Part shown: positions 1 through 7,688 of the stretch, piece by piece
Numbering within the stretch: the stretch's first letter is position 1
Layout of the letters: each line of letters begins with the position of its first letter
NCBI GenBank assembly: GCA_900547565.1
Contig: URHI01000066.1
Location: 1-11,041, forward strand
Length of the DNA: 11,041 nt
Source: an uncultured Eubacteriales bacterium
Lineage (GTDB): Bacteria > Bacillota > Clostridia > Oscillospirales > CAG-272
Reading direction: 5' to 3'
The notes under the pieces: generated by a model
Seen by the model: the letters and a program-made list of their open reading frames with translations, nothing else
Database searches by the model: none
Told to the model about the DNA's origin: nothing
Program-made: the position numbers and the translations under genes

Positions 1-606
1 GGCGGAGAAGTGGCGGCGGCGGCATCCGAGGCGGGCGGTTTGGTTGTAAACGGAATGAGCTACCACGCACGTGCCGGGCGAAACGCCAACTGCGCCGTTG
101 CCGTCAGTGTATTGCCGGAAGATTACGGCAACACACCGCAGGGCGCGGTTGAATATCAGCGGCGCGTCGAGACGGCGGCATATGCCGCAGGCGGAGGGGA
201 CTTCAGGGCGCCGGTGGAAACCGTCGGAGATTTTCTCAGCGGGACGTGCCGGCATGAGCCGGGGCGCGTAATGCCGACATATATGGGCGGATTTGTCCGG
301 CCGACCGACCTTGACCGGATGTTCCCGGAAATGATAGTCCGCAACCTGAGACGCGGACTTGTAAGCTTTGGACGTCGGATAGCGGGCTTTGATTCGCCTG
401 ACAGTGTGTTGACGGGAGCCGAAACGAGGACATCATCGCCGGTGCGCATTGTGCGTGGAGAGGCGCTTACCTCTCCGGGGCACGACCGCATATATCCATG
501 TGGCGAGGGAGCCGGATACGCCGGTGGCATAACAAGCGCGGCGGTCGACGGACTTCGCGTGGCGCAGGCCATAATGGCAAGGTTTGCGCCGGCGGATAAA
601 GACTGA
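1..606 (+). CDS. FAD-dependent dehydrogenase, COG2509 type (C-terminal part)
   Basis: This is the 3' end of a gene that enters from the left. The reading frame is open from base 1, so 201 residues are visible and no start can be assigned. The visible part begins with GGEVAAAASEAGG, followed by NGMSYHAR and a GRNANCAVAVSV stretch. It ends with CGEGAGYAGGI and SAAVDGLRVAQAI (visible residues about 167-188). These blocks match the C-terminal half of the NAD(FAD)-utilizing dehydrogenase family COG2509. In flavoproteins of this fold the late GEGAGYAGG segment helps close the FAD site, and the following helix is typical of two-dinucleotide-binding oxidoreductases. The N-terminal Rossmann GxGxxG lies outside the window. 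The family is cytoplasmic and its physiological substrate is not established. The next gene starts about 98 bases downstream. The family call is firm; the function is unknown. Confidence 0.85.
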   Translation, partial: GGEVAAAASEAGGLVVNGMSYHARAGRNANCAVAVSVLPEDYGNTPQGAVEYQRRVETAAYAAGGGDFRAPVETVGDFLSGTCRHEPGRVMPTYMGGFVRPTDLDRMFPEMIVRNLRRGLVSFGRRIAGFDSPDSVLTGAETRTSSPVRIVRGEALTSPGHDRIYPCGEGAGYAGGITSAAVDGLRVAQAIMARFAPADKD

Positions 607-704
607 CCGTGCGGGAAAGTGTGCTTCTGTGACAGAGAAAAACAACAATCGGTCCGGTGGTGCGGTGACACATAAACAAAAATCCCGGGAAATTGAGGCA
701 TATC
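607..704 (+). other. Intergenic gap between the FAD dehydrogenase and the RseC-like gene
   Basis: This gap of about 98 bases holds no gene. It contains a small inverted repeat (TCTGT-G-ACAGA, about 629-639) and an 8-base palindrome TCCCGGGA at 683-690. Near its end is the GAGG ribosome-binding site of the next gene. I see neither a hairpin followed by a T-run nor a convincing -35/-10 pair. It therefore cannot be decided from sequence whether the two flanking genes are co-transcribed. Confidence 0.4.
695..698 (+). promoter_or_regulatory. Ribosome-binding site deciding the start of the RseC-like gene
   Basis: GAGG lies six bases before ATG 705. An in-frame TTG at 693 overlaps this site and has no Shine-Dalgarno sequence of its own at a usable distance, so ATG 705 is preferred. 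Confidence 0.6.
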
Positions 705-1133
705 ATGATAACTGAAGCTTTGGTGATCAGTGCGGCCGCTAACAGAGCCGTGGTTGAAGTGCGCCGCAAGGCGGGGTGCGATGGCTGTCATAAAAATATA
801 GATGGCAACGGGTGCAGTATCTGCACTCTTGCCGGTGGAGATGCTGCTATGCGGCTGCGTGTACGCAATCCGCTGAGGGCACAGCCGGGGCAGCGCGTGC
901 GTGTCGAAACTGACTCGCGGCGTGTGCTTGGTTATGCCTGGCTTGTGTTTCTTCTTCCGCTTATTGCGGCGGCGGCAGGCTGGTGGTTCGGCAGTCGGTT
1001 CGGCGGGACAGAAGCATGGGGGGCCGGTTGTGCCGTAGCAGGTATGGCGCTGAGCTTTGTCGGTGTCGGAATCTATTCGGCGGTCCGCGTCAGCAAGCGC
1101 TGTGATGCGGAAATTGTTGAGATCCTTGAATAA
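705..1133 (+). CDS. RseC/MucC (SoxR-reducing) family small membrane protein
   Basis: This 142-residue protein has the layout of the RseC/MucC family. It has a short N-terminal beta-rich region, then a cysteine cluster, then two membrane segments near the C terminus. The four cysteines are C25, C28, C37 and C40, which form CX2C-X8-CX2C. The hydrophobic stretches are at about residues 75-96 (containing LVFLLPLIAAAAGWW) and 105-127. A charged tail of about 15 residues follows. In proteobacteria, family members act as RseC in sigma-E signalling or with the Rsx/Rnf system that reduces SoxR. In Clostridia the role is unknown, and the cysteines suggest a metal cluster or redox function. No rnf or sigma-E genes are visible here. 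The upstream neighbour is a flavoprotein, which fits a redox context but proves nothing. The start is set by GAGG six bases upstream. Confidence 0.75.
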   Translation: MITEALVISAAANRAVVEVRRKAGCDGCHKNIDGNGCSICTLAGGDAAMRLRVRNPLRAQPGQRVRVETDSRRVLGYAWLVFLLPLIAAAAGWWFGSRFGGTEAWGAGCAVAGMALSFVGVGIYSAVRVSKRCDAEIVEILE

Positions 1134-1159
1134 AAAATAATAATCAATAAGCGAATAAT

Positions 1160-1165
1160 TATAAT
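1160..1165 (+). promoter_or_regulatory. Candidate -10 box (TATAAT) upstream of recJ
   Basis: A perfect TATAAT lies in a stretch that is almost entirely A and T (about 1130-1172) and stands out from its GC-richer surroundings. No good TTGACA-like -35 lies 16-18 bases upstream, where the sequence reads roughly ATAATA, and no TG extension precedes the box. If used, transcription would start near 1172 and leave a leader of about 60 bases before recJ. It is the best promoter candidate for the recJ-to-spoVB series, but it is only a motif match in AT-rich DNA. Confidence 0.4.
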
Positions 1166-1225
1166 GAAAAAAGAGTTGGACGTATGTGAAATGTGCAGAC
1201 CGACATTCCCGTGCGAAAACGGATC

Positions 1226-1229
1226 GGAG
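1226..1229 (+). promoter_or_regulatory. Ribosome-binding site deciding the recJ start
   Basis: GGAG is five bases before ATG 1235. The longer in-frame alternative, GTG at 1193, has no purine-rich site at a usable distance. The 14 extra residues it would add are not needed for the RecJ fold. Confidence 0.6.
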
Positions 1230-1234
1230 TTGAA

Positions 1235-3433
1235 ATGGAACCTAAGAGACGAGAGAAAATCTGGAACATACGGTATGACGGAGAGAATGTTGAGCAACGC
1301 ACGGCGGCAGAGAGGCTGTGTGCTGAACTGAAATTGTCACAAACCATTGCCAAGCTGCTTTGTAACCGTGGGTATACCACGCCGGAAGCGGCAAACCGTT
1401 TTTTGAAAAATGAAGAAAGTGTTCTGCATGACCCATTCTTGCTCAAGGATATAACACAAGCGGTCGAACGCATTGAGCGGGCGATAGCTGAGGGCGAGAA
1501 AATTGTGATTTACGGAGACTATGATGTCGACGGTGTTACATCGGTGTCGGTGATGTGGCTGTATCTTCGCTCGCGCGGTGCAGACGTCAGCTATTACATA
1601 CCCAGCAGAAGTGGGGAGGGATACGGACTGTCCTGCGGCGCTATTGACAATCTGGCCCGCAACGGCGTCAGGCTGATAATCACTGTCGATACAGGAATTA
1701 CAGCCAATGATGAGGCTGAATATGCTGCAAGTCTCGGTATAGATATGGTAGTGACCGATCACCATGAATGTCGCGCAGACCTGCCGCGCGCCTGTGCTGT
1801 GGTAAATCCGCACAGGCCGGACTGCAATTATCCGTTCAAGGAGCTTGCCGGCGTCGGCGTGGTTTTCAAGCTGTTGTGTGCCTGCGAAATTACGCGCATA
1901 CGTAAGTCCGGCGGCCAGGACATTGACGGTGTGCGCCGCATATGCTATGATTATGCTGATCTGGCGGCCATCGGTACCGTGGCTGACGTTATGCCCATTG
2001 CCGATGAAAACCGTCTCATTGTTGCAATGGGGTTGCGTATGATTGCAAACACCAAGAGATACGGTCTTGCAGCGCTGATTGAAGCGTCGTCAAACCCGGC
2101 ATCACAGTCAAAATATCCGCCGCACAAGCGCAAGATAACTTCAAACTATATTGGATATGGAATAGCTCCCAGGCTGAACGCCGCAGGGCGTATGTGCAGC
2201 GCAACGATTGCAGTTCGTCTGCTTCTGGCTGAGGATGAAAAGACGGCGCGGGAGCTGGCCACAGAGCTGTGCGAGATAAACCGCCAGCGTCAGATAGAGG
2301 AAAACCGTATCGCCGAAGAAGCATATAAAAAAATAGAAAAATTATTTGATTTCGAGCATGACCGTGTGATAGTGCTGGAGGACGATAACTGGCAGCAGGG
2401 GATTATAGGTATTGTTTCATCGCGCATAACCGAGCGGTTCGGACTTCCGTCGGTGCTGATCTCGTTTGATGGCAGTACACGAGGATATTCGTGTGATGAT
2501 GACACCGGAAAAGGGTCGGGACGCAGCATAAAGGGTCTTAATCTTGTCGATGCACTTACGTATTGCGAGGATCTGCTGGTGAAGTTTGGCGGACATGAGC
2601 TGGCAGCCGGGCTTACCATACAGCGCTCGAAGGTACCTGATTTCATCAAGCGAATAAACGAATATGCCGCAAGCAATCTGAGCGACGAGGCTATGAGCGT
2701 CTGTCTTGAGGCCGACTGCGAGCTATCACTTGGTGATATAACGCTGAGTTTTGCGACCGAGCTGTATCATCTTGAGCCGTTCGGCGTTTCAAATCCTGTG
2801 CCGACATTTATTACCAGAGAACTGAAGATCGAGCGAATAATTGCCATAAGCTCGGGCAAGCATACCAAGCTCATACTGTCTGACGGCGAAAATACCATAT
2901 GCGGTATGTATTTTAATATGCCGAGCTCTAAATTTCCTCTGCATGAAGGGGAATATGCTGACGTGCTTTTCAGCGTAGATATCAATGAGTTTCAGAATAA
3001 CCGCGCTGTTCAGATGATAATTCAGGACATACGGATGTCGGAACAATGTGAAAAGGAATACGCCCACCAGCACCGCCGCTACGACGAGGTTAAAAACGGT
3101 GGAGAATTCACACCCGATGAGGATTTTATCCCCGACAGGGACGATCTTGCCGAGGTGTACAGGGTGCTGAGACGTGAATTCCGCATGGGTCATGACGCGC
3201 TTACCGAGCGCTCGTTGCTGTCGCTGATGCACACATCGTCGCCTCAGCGTACAATAAATTATGTAAAACTGATGTTCATTCTCCGGATCTTCAGAGAGCT
3301 GCAGATATGCAGTGTTGATCGGTTGGATGGAACACTGTTGGGATTTGAAATCACCAATTGCCAGTCAAAGACAAGCATAGATAAGTCATCGGTGCTGAAA
3401 AAGCTGAAAAGTCAGTGCACCGGAAGAAAGTGA
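1235..3433 (+). CDS. recJ: Single-stranded-DNA-specific exonuclease RecJ
   Basis: RecJ is a 5'-to-3' single-strand DNA exonuclease used in recombinational repair and mismatch repair. It is a cytoplasmic, Mn/Mg-dependent DHH-family phosphoesterase. The predicted protein is 732 residues. Visible motifs are YGDYDVDG (93-100, metal-binding aspartates D95, D97 and D99), VDTGI (151-155), and the signature DHH (175-177, within VTDHHE). The linker holds APRLNAAGR (311-319). The DHHA1 domain follows, with GKGSGRSIKG (425-434) and GGHELAAGLTI (452-462), the substrate-binding glycine motifs. Residues from about 490 form the OB-like domain, and the C-terminal part is typical of longer Firmicutes RecJ. 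A segment of roughly nine residues with three consecutive aspartates (about 414-424) precedes GKGSGRS and looks longer than in textbook RecJ. The next gene, rel, starts 28 bases after the stop, which suggests an operon. Every catalytic motif I checked is intact. Confidence 0.96.
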   Translation: MEPKRREKIWNIRYDGENVEQRTAAERLCAELKLSQTIAKLLCNRGYTTPEAANRFLKNEESVLHDPFLLKDITQAVERIERAIAEGEKIVIYGDYDVDGVTSVSVMWLYLRSRGADVSYYIPSRSGEGYGLSCGAIDNLARNGVRLIITVDTGITANDEAEYAASLGIDMVVTDHHECRADLPRACAVVNPHRPDCNYPFKELAGVGVVFKLLCACEITRIRKSGGQDIDGVRRICYDYADLAAIGTVADVMPIADENRLIVAMGLRMIANTKRYGLAALIEASSNPASQSKYPPHKRKITSNYIGYGIAPRLNAAGRMCSATIAVRLLLAEDEKTARELATELCEINRQRQIEENRIAEEAYKKIEKLFDFEHDRVIVLEDDNWQQGIIGIVSSRITERFGLPSVLISFDGSTRGYSCDDDTGKGSGRSIKGLNLVDALTYCEDLLVKFGGHELAAGLTIQRSKVPDFIKRINEYAASNLSDEAMSVCLEADCELSLGDITLSFATELYHLEPFGVSNPVPTFITRELKIERIIAISSGKHTKLILSDGENTICGMYFNMPSSKFPLHEGEYADVLFSVDINEFQNNRAVQMIIQDIRMSEQCEKEYAHQHRRYDEVKNGGEFTPDEDFIPDRDDLAEVYRVLRREFRMGHDALTERSLLSLMHTSSPQRTINYVKLMFILRIFRELQICSVDRLDGTLLGFEITNCQSKTSIDKSSVLKKLKSQCTGRK

Positions 3434-3447
3434 AGCTCTGTTTCCCG

Positions 3448-3454
3448 AAGGGAG
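3448..3454 (+). promoter_or_regulatory. Strong Shine-Dalgarno of rel
   Basis: AAGGGAG lies seven bases before ATG 3462 and supports that start. The whole recJ-rel gap is 28 bases and has room for little else. Confidence 0.7.
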
Positions 3455-3461
3455 AGAAGTT

Positions 3462-5681
3462 ATGGAAAACCAAAAAGTGGATCTGAATATTGACAGACTG
3501 CTGGAAATTTTGCGCAGTACCGGCAAAAGGTATGACACCGACAAAATACAGCGGGCATTTGAGTATGCCAATTCGCTGCATGAGGGACAGTTCCGCGCCA
3601 GCGGCGAGGCATATATATCGCATCCGATTGCGGTCGCCGAGATAGCGGCGCAAATGGAGCTTGATACAGATTCAATATGTGCGGCACTGTTGCATGATAC
3701 GGTCGAGGATTGCGCCGACAAGACCAATCTCAAGGATATAGAAAAAAGATTCGGTTCCGATGTGGCGGTGCTGGTCGACGGGTTGACAAAGCTGGTTACA
3801 ATACAGGTTGAGGATAAGGAAGAGGCTCACATCGAAAATATTCGTAAGATGTTATTTGCCATGTCCAAGGACATACGTGTAATATTCATCAAGCTGTGTG
3901 ATCGCCTTCACAATATGCGCACGCTGTCGGCCAAGCCCGAGGCAAAGCAGCGCGTTACCGCGCTGGAAACCATGCAGGTATATGCGCCGCTGGCTCACAG
4001 ACTGGGCATGCAACGCATGAAGCAGGAGCTGGAGGATCTCGGATTGTACTATCTTGATCCGATAGGCTATGCCGAGGTTAAGAATGATATACAGCGCAAG
4101 TACGGTCAGAACCGTGATCTCATAGAAAACGTACGTCAGAAAATTGAGGAAAAGCTCACTGAGAACAACATCAAATATACGTTGGAAGGCCGTGTCAAGT
4201 CGGTTTACAGTATATATAAAAAAATGTACAATCATAACAAGAGCTTTGACGAAATTTACGACTTTTACGCAATACGCATAATAGTCGATACCGAGCTTGA
4301 GTGTTATACCGTGCTCGGACTGATACACGAGATGTTCAGTTCAATTCCGGGGCGGTTTAAGGATTATATTTCTACTCCCAAGGCAAACATGTACCGCTCA
4401 CTGCATACCACGGTCATAGGGCGTGACGGTGTTCCGTTTGAAGTTCAGATACGCACGTGGGAAATGCACCATGTGGCCGAATACGGAGTTGCCGCACACT
4501 GGAAGTATAAGTCCGGTGAGCAGTCGGCAGAGAATATCGATAAACGGCTTGAATGGATCGCACGTCTGATTGAAACTGAGGACGCAGCGCGTGATCCAGA
4601 TGAGTTCCTTCAGGCTATCAAGACAGATATATTCCAGGAAGAAACGTATATTTTCACGCCCAAGGGCGACCTTATTGCACTGCCCGCCGGTTCTACAGTT
4701 ATAGATTTTGCTTATGCCATACATTCTGCGGTTGGCAACAAAATGGTGGGAGCAAAGATCAACGGCATGATAGTGCCTATCGACCGTGTTCCGCAGAATG
4801 GCGAGATCGTCGAGATCCTGACATCGTCTTCTTCCAAAGGCCCCAGCCGCGATTGGCTGAAAATAGTCAAAACAAGCGAGGCACGGTCTAAGATTCGACA
4901 GTGGTTCAAAAAGGAAAAACGCGCGGACAATATTGTGGTCGGTCGCAGTATGATAGATGCCGAGCTTAAGCGCATGGGGCGTGCTGTGACCGAGGCGCAA
5001 CGCACTGAAATTGTTTCAAATGCTGCGCAGAGAGCTGGATTTTCAACTGCCGACGATATGTACAATGCGCTCGGATATGGCGGAGTAGCCATTACCAAGC
5101 TTGCACTTAAGCTGCGCGAGGAATTTGATAAGGTAGTAAAACCGCTTGAGGAGCCGGAACCGGTGGTCGAGGCAGAACAGGTGAAGCTGGCCGAAAAGCC
5201 TAAAAACCTTAAGTCCAACAGCGGAATTATAGTGGACGGCGAGCACGGATGCCTGGTGAAATTTGCCAAATGCTGTAATCCGTTGCCCGGTGACCCGGTG
5301 ATAGGCTTTATTACAAAGGGCTACGGTATTTCCATACACAAGGCAAATTGTCCCAATGTAATTGCCGGCATGAAGCGAGCTGAGGACGCAGGTAGATGGG
5401 TGAAGGCCAGCTGGGAAAGCCAGAGCGGCAGTGTCAATGATGCCTATGAAGTCATACTTCAGCTGCATGTAGCTGACCGTATCGGTGTTATTGCCGATGT
5501 GGCTGCCGCACTTGCCGACATGAAGGTGCCGATACTTTTTATCAATTCGCAAAGACGCACCAACGGATGCGGAATTATTAACCTTAAGATCAGCTGTCGC
5601 AATATCGATCACTATCAGATCATTGTGGACAGACTCAAAAGCCTGGATGGCGTTGACGACGTTGTCAGAGGATTTATCTGA
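3462..5681 (+). CDS. rel: Bifunctional (p)ppGpp synthetase/hydrolase, RelA/SpoT family
   Basis: This long-form Rel protein makes and degrades the alarmone (p)ppGpp and controls the stringent response. It is cytoplasmic and ribosome-associated. It is 739 residues, the usual length. The N-terminal HD hydrolase domain has H54 (SHPI), HDTVED (78-83) and CDRLHN (146-151), so hydrolase activity is expected. The synthetase domain (about 240-350) has the RVKS block (244-247), YDFYAIRI (266-273), RFKD (298-301) and EVQIRT (327-332). The RXKD loop is typical of bifunctional enzymes, whereas RelA-type monofunctional synthetases carry EXDD. The TGS domain spans about 394-455 (ETYIFTPKG onward). A helical region follows. 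The conserved-cysteine domain holds CCNP (604-607), H626 and C630. A C-terminal ACT domain spans about 662-739. The start is ATG with AAGGGAG seven bases upstream. dtd follows with its ribosome-binding site on the rel stop codon, so the two are probably translationally coupled. Confidence 0.97.
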   Translation: MENQKVDLNIDRLLEILRSTGKRYDTDKIQRAFEYANSLHEGQFRASGEAYISHPIAVAEIAAQMELDTDSICAALLHDTVEDCADKTNLKDIEKRFGSDVAVLVDGLTKLVTIQVEDKEEAHIENIRKMLFAMSKDIRVIFIKLCDRLHNMRTLSAKPEAKQRVTALETMQVYAPLAHRLGMQRMKQELEDLGLYYLDPIGYAEVKNDIQRKYGQNRDLIENVRQKIEEKLTENNIKYTLEGRVKSVYSIYKKMYNHNKSFDEIYDFYAIRIIVDTELECYTVLGLIHEMFSSIPGRFKDYISTPKANMYRSLHTTVIGRDGVPFEVQIRTWEMHHVAEYGVAAHWKYKSGEQSAENIDKRLEWIARLIETEDAARDPDEFLQAIKTDIFQEETYIFTPKGDLIALPAGSTVIDFAYAIHSAVGNKMVGAKINGMIVPIDRVPQNGEIVEILTSSSSKGPSRDWLKIVKTSEARSKIRQWFKKEKRADNIVVGRSMIDAELKRMGRAVTEAQRTEIVSNAAQRAGFSTADDMYNALGYGGVAITKLALKLREEFDKVVKPLEEPEPVVEAEQVKLAEKPKNLKSNSGIIVDGEHGCLVKFAKCCNPLPGDPVIGFITKGYGISIHKANCPNVIAGMKRAEDAGRWVKASWESQSGSVNDAYEVILQLHVADRIGVIADVAAALADMKVPILFINSQRRTNGCGIINLKISCRNIDHYQIIVDRLKSLDGVDDVVRGFI

Positions 5682-5686
5682 GGAGA
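5681..5686 (+). promoter_or_regulatory. dtd ribosome-binding site overlapping the rel stop codon
   Basis: AGGAGA begins on the last base of the rel TGA (5679-5681) and is six bases before ATG 5693. Ribosomes ending on rel would sit on the dtd initiation site, as expected for coupled translation. Confidence 0.65.
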
Positions 5687-5692
5687 CACAGC

Positions 5693-6157
5693 ATGATAGC
5701 CGTTATACAGAGAACAGACAGCTCCACCGTTACGGTTGACGGTAAGTGCGTCGGAAAAGCCGGACGCGGACTGTGCATATTGCTTGGTGTGGCACGTGAG
5801 GACACAAGGCAGGACGCCGAGCTGTTGGCAGCGAAAATTAGCAAACTGCGAATATTCAGCGACGAAAATGACAAAATGAATTTATCGGTTACAGATGTTG
5901 GAGGCGAGGTGCTGGTGGTATCCAACTTCACATTGCTGGCCAACTACAGTCATGGTAACCGGCCCGAGTATTTCGGTGCGGCAGACCCTGAGGCGGCTAA
6001 CGAGCTGTATGAATATTTCGCATCGCTTATGGAGGCACAGGTCGGCCATGTGGGACGGGGAGTTTTCGGTGCCCACATGTTGCTTGACATTCAGGGCAAC
6101 GGGCCGGTTACCATAGTAATGGACAGCGAAAAACTGAAAAAGAAAAGCAAAGGATAA
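5693..6157 (+). CDS. dtd: D-aminoacyl-tRNA deacylase (DTD)
   Basis: DTD hydrolyses D-amino acids from mischarged tRNAs, and also glycine from tRNA-Ala, as chiral proofreading in the cytoplasm. The protein is 154 residues, close to the usual 145-150. It starts with the family pattern MIAVIQRTDSSTVTVDG. The active-site strand reads SNFTL (77-81), where the usual motif is SQFTL. The next block is GNRPEY (88-93), and the cross-subunit Gly-Pro motif is NGPVT (136-140), with G137 and P138 present. The lysine-rich tail (EKLKKKSKG) is a short extension. The Gln-to-Asn change in SQFTL is conservative and the Gly-Pro motif is intact, so I expect an active enzyme. The dtd position directly after rel is the common clostridial arrangement. 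hemZ starts eight bases after the stop. Confidence 0.93.
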   Translation: MIAVIQRTDSSTVTVDGKCVGKAGRGLCILLGVAREDTRQDAELLAAKISKLRIFSDENDKMNLSVTDVGGEVLVVSNFTLLANYSHGNRPEYFGAADPEAANELYEYFASLMEAQVGHVGRGVFGAHMLLDIQGNGPVTIVMDSEKLKKKSKG

Positions 6158-6165
6158 ATATCCCC

Positions 6166-7662
6166 ATGAAGCTGATTATACAAGGCGACATAAATAAATA
6201 TTATGTCCAGACTCTATGCATGATATTTTTTCCCGGTGCGACCTTCGGCGAGGACGAGCAGGAGTCTCCGGACAACCCGACACTTGAGCTTCGCCTGACT
6301 CCGGCAGATAACGGTATATATGCATATGCGGAATTTCGCTACAAGGATCGTATATGTTCTGCCAAAAAGTATGCTGAGTATAAAGGTGACACACCTAACA
6401 GTAAGGTCAATAAAATAGTGACCGGTGCGGCTGTGCTGGCGGCAGCGGGAGAGCTGACCGGATACCGGCCGTCATGGGGGATGCTTACTGGTGTGCGTCC
6501 ATCAAAGGTCGCTACTGAAATGCTGCAGGCAGGTATCAGCAAAACGCGCGTGCGCAAGATAATGACCAATGAGTATTTTGTTATCCCCAAAAAGTCGGCA
6601 TTGGCGACCGATGTTGCGTTAAATGAAATGAAAATAATAGGTAAGCCGGATAAAATGGATTGCAGTGCTTATATTTCAATACCGTTTTGTCCGACACGAT
6701 GTGCTTATTGTTCGTTTGTTTCGTACTCGTCACGCAAACTGCTGAATTTAATACCGGACTATCTTGAGCGTTTGCGAGCCGAGCTTGTTACCATGTTCGG
6801 TACCATACGCAGGCTGGGATTACGACTGCGGACAGTATATATCGGCGGTGGAACTCCTACCATACTTACTTCTGACCAGCTTGACACATTGCTCGGTACT
6901 GTGGCAGAAAATTGCGATGTATCGGCACTTGAGGAGTATACGCTTGAGGCCGGACGCCCCGACACTATTACTGCCGAAAAGCTGGAGGTAGCAACACGGC
7001 ACGGTGTAAATCGCATAAGTGTAAATCCGCAAACACTCAACAATGATATATTGGCTGCTATCGGACGCGCACACACTGCCGAAAAATTTCTTGAGGCGTT
7101 CAACATTGCGCGTGGAATCGGCATACGCTGTATCAATACCGACCTTATTGTCGGACTGCCGGGTGACTGCTTCCAAAGCTTTTCCGAGAGCTTTGACAAG
7201 ATACTGGCGCTACGGCCCGAGAACATCACAGTTCACACGTTTTGCGTGAAAAGAGCCGCAGAAATACGTCAGAGTGATGTGTATTCTCGCTACGGTGGCG
7301 ACGCCGGAAAATGTGTTGACTATTCTCAGATAAAGTCTATTCAGGCCGGCTACAAGCCCTATTATATGTATCGTCAGAAGAATACGGTGGGAAACTATGA
7401 AAACGTAGGCTTCGCGCTTGACGGATTTGAGGGACGTTACAATATATACATGATGGAAGAAACACATTCAATATTTGCAGCCGGGGCAGGTGCTGTCACC
7501 AAACTGGTTCGCTATGGCGGCAATGAAGCCGAAAAGTCGATTATAACACGGCTGTTCAACCCCAAGTATCCTTACGAATATCTGGCGGGTGACCGCAGTG
7601 ATGACATCAGACAAAAAACAGAGGAGTTTTATAACCAATACATACTGAACGCCGGGAACTGA
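6166..7662 (+). CDS. hemZ: HemZ-family radical SAM protein (annotated as coproporphyrinogen dehydrogenase)
   Basis: This 498-residue protein has an N-terminal domain of about 160 residues typical of HemZ, including GMLTGVRPSKV (105-115). A radical SAM barrel follows. The cluster motif is CPTRCAYCSF, with C175, C179 and C182 (CX3CX2C). Other radical SAM blocks are YIGGGTPT (225-232), EAGRPD (261-266) and INTDLIVGLPGD (323-334). The family-typical YMYRQKN lies at 400-406. The protein should bind a 4Fe-4S cluster and SAM. HemN-type coproporphyrinogen oxidases carry CX3CX2CXC. Here the position of the fourth cysteine is F184, as in HemW-like proteins, so the coproporphyrinogen oxidase name is uncertain and no other haem genes are seen. 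The start ATG 6166 has AAAGGA 11 bases upstream, a rather long spacing but with no better option. The gene fits the recJ-rel-dtd-hemZ series; the hisS-aspS pair that often follows is absent. Confidence 0.88.
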   Translation: MKLIIQGDINKYYVQTLCMIFFPGATFGEDEQESPDNPTLELRLTPADNGIYAYAEFRYKDRICSAKKYAEYKGDTPNSKVNKIVTGAAVLAAAGELTGYRPSWGMLTGVRPSKVATEMLQAGISKTRVRKIMTNEYFVIPKKSALATDVALNEMKIIGKPDKMDCSAYISIPFCPTRCAYCSFVSYSSRKLLNLIPDYLERLRAELVTMFGTIRRLGLRLRTVYIGGGTPTILTSDQLDTLLGTVAENCDVSALEEYTLEAGRPDTITAEKLEVATRHGVNRISVNPQTLNNDILAAIGRAHTAEKFLEAFNIARGIGIRCINTDLIVGLPGDCFQSFSESFDKILALRPENITVHTFCVKRAAEIRQSDVYSRYGGDAGKCVDYSQIKSIQAGYKPYYMYRQKNTVGNYENVGFALDGFEGRYNIYMMEETHSIFAAGAGAVTKLVRYGGNEAEKSIITRLFNPKYPYEYLAGDRSDDIRQKTEEFYNQYILNAGN

Positions 7663-7688
7663 CACGGCGAGGAAAGGACTGGCTTGTT

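Noticed and set aside
693..704. TTG start for the RseC-like gene, four codons upstream
   Set aside because: It overlaps the GAGG that serves ATG 705 and adds no conserved residues.
156..791. Long minus-strand open frame of 211 codons opposite the FAD dehydrogenase gene
   Set aside because: Its product is low-complexity and basic, and it lies opposite a gene with clear family motifs. It is a GC-driven shadow.
1164..1340. Short plus-strand frame starting MKKELDVCEMC with several cysteines, overlapping the recJ start
   Set aside because: It has no Shine-Dalgarno site, its ATG overlaps the candidate -10 box, and most of it lies out of frame within recJ. The cysteine spacing is probably accidental.
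4398..5000. Minus-strand open frame of 200 codons opposite rel
   Set aside because: There is no recognisable domain and no ribosome-binding site that I could see, and the plus strand encodes the well-conserved synthetase and TGS domains.
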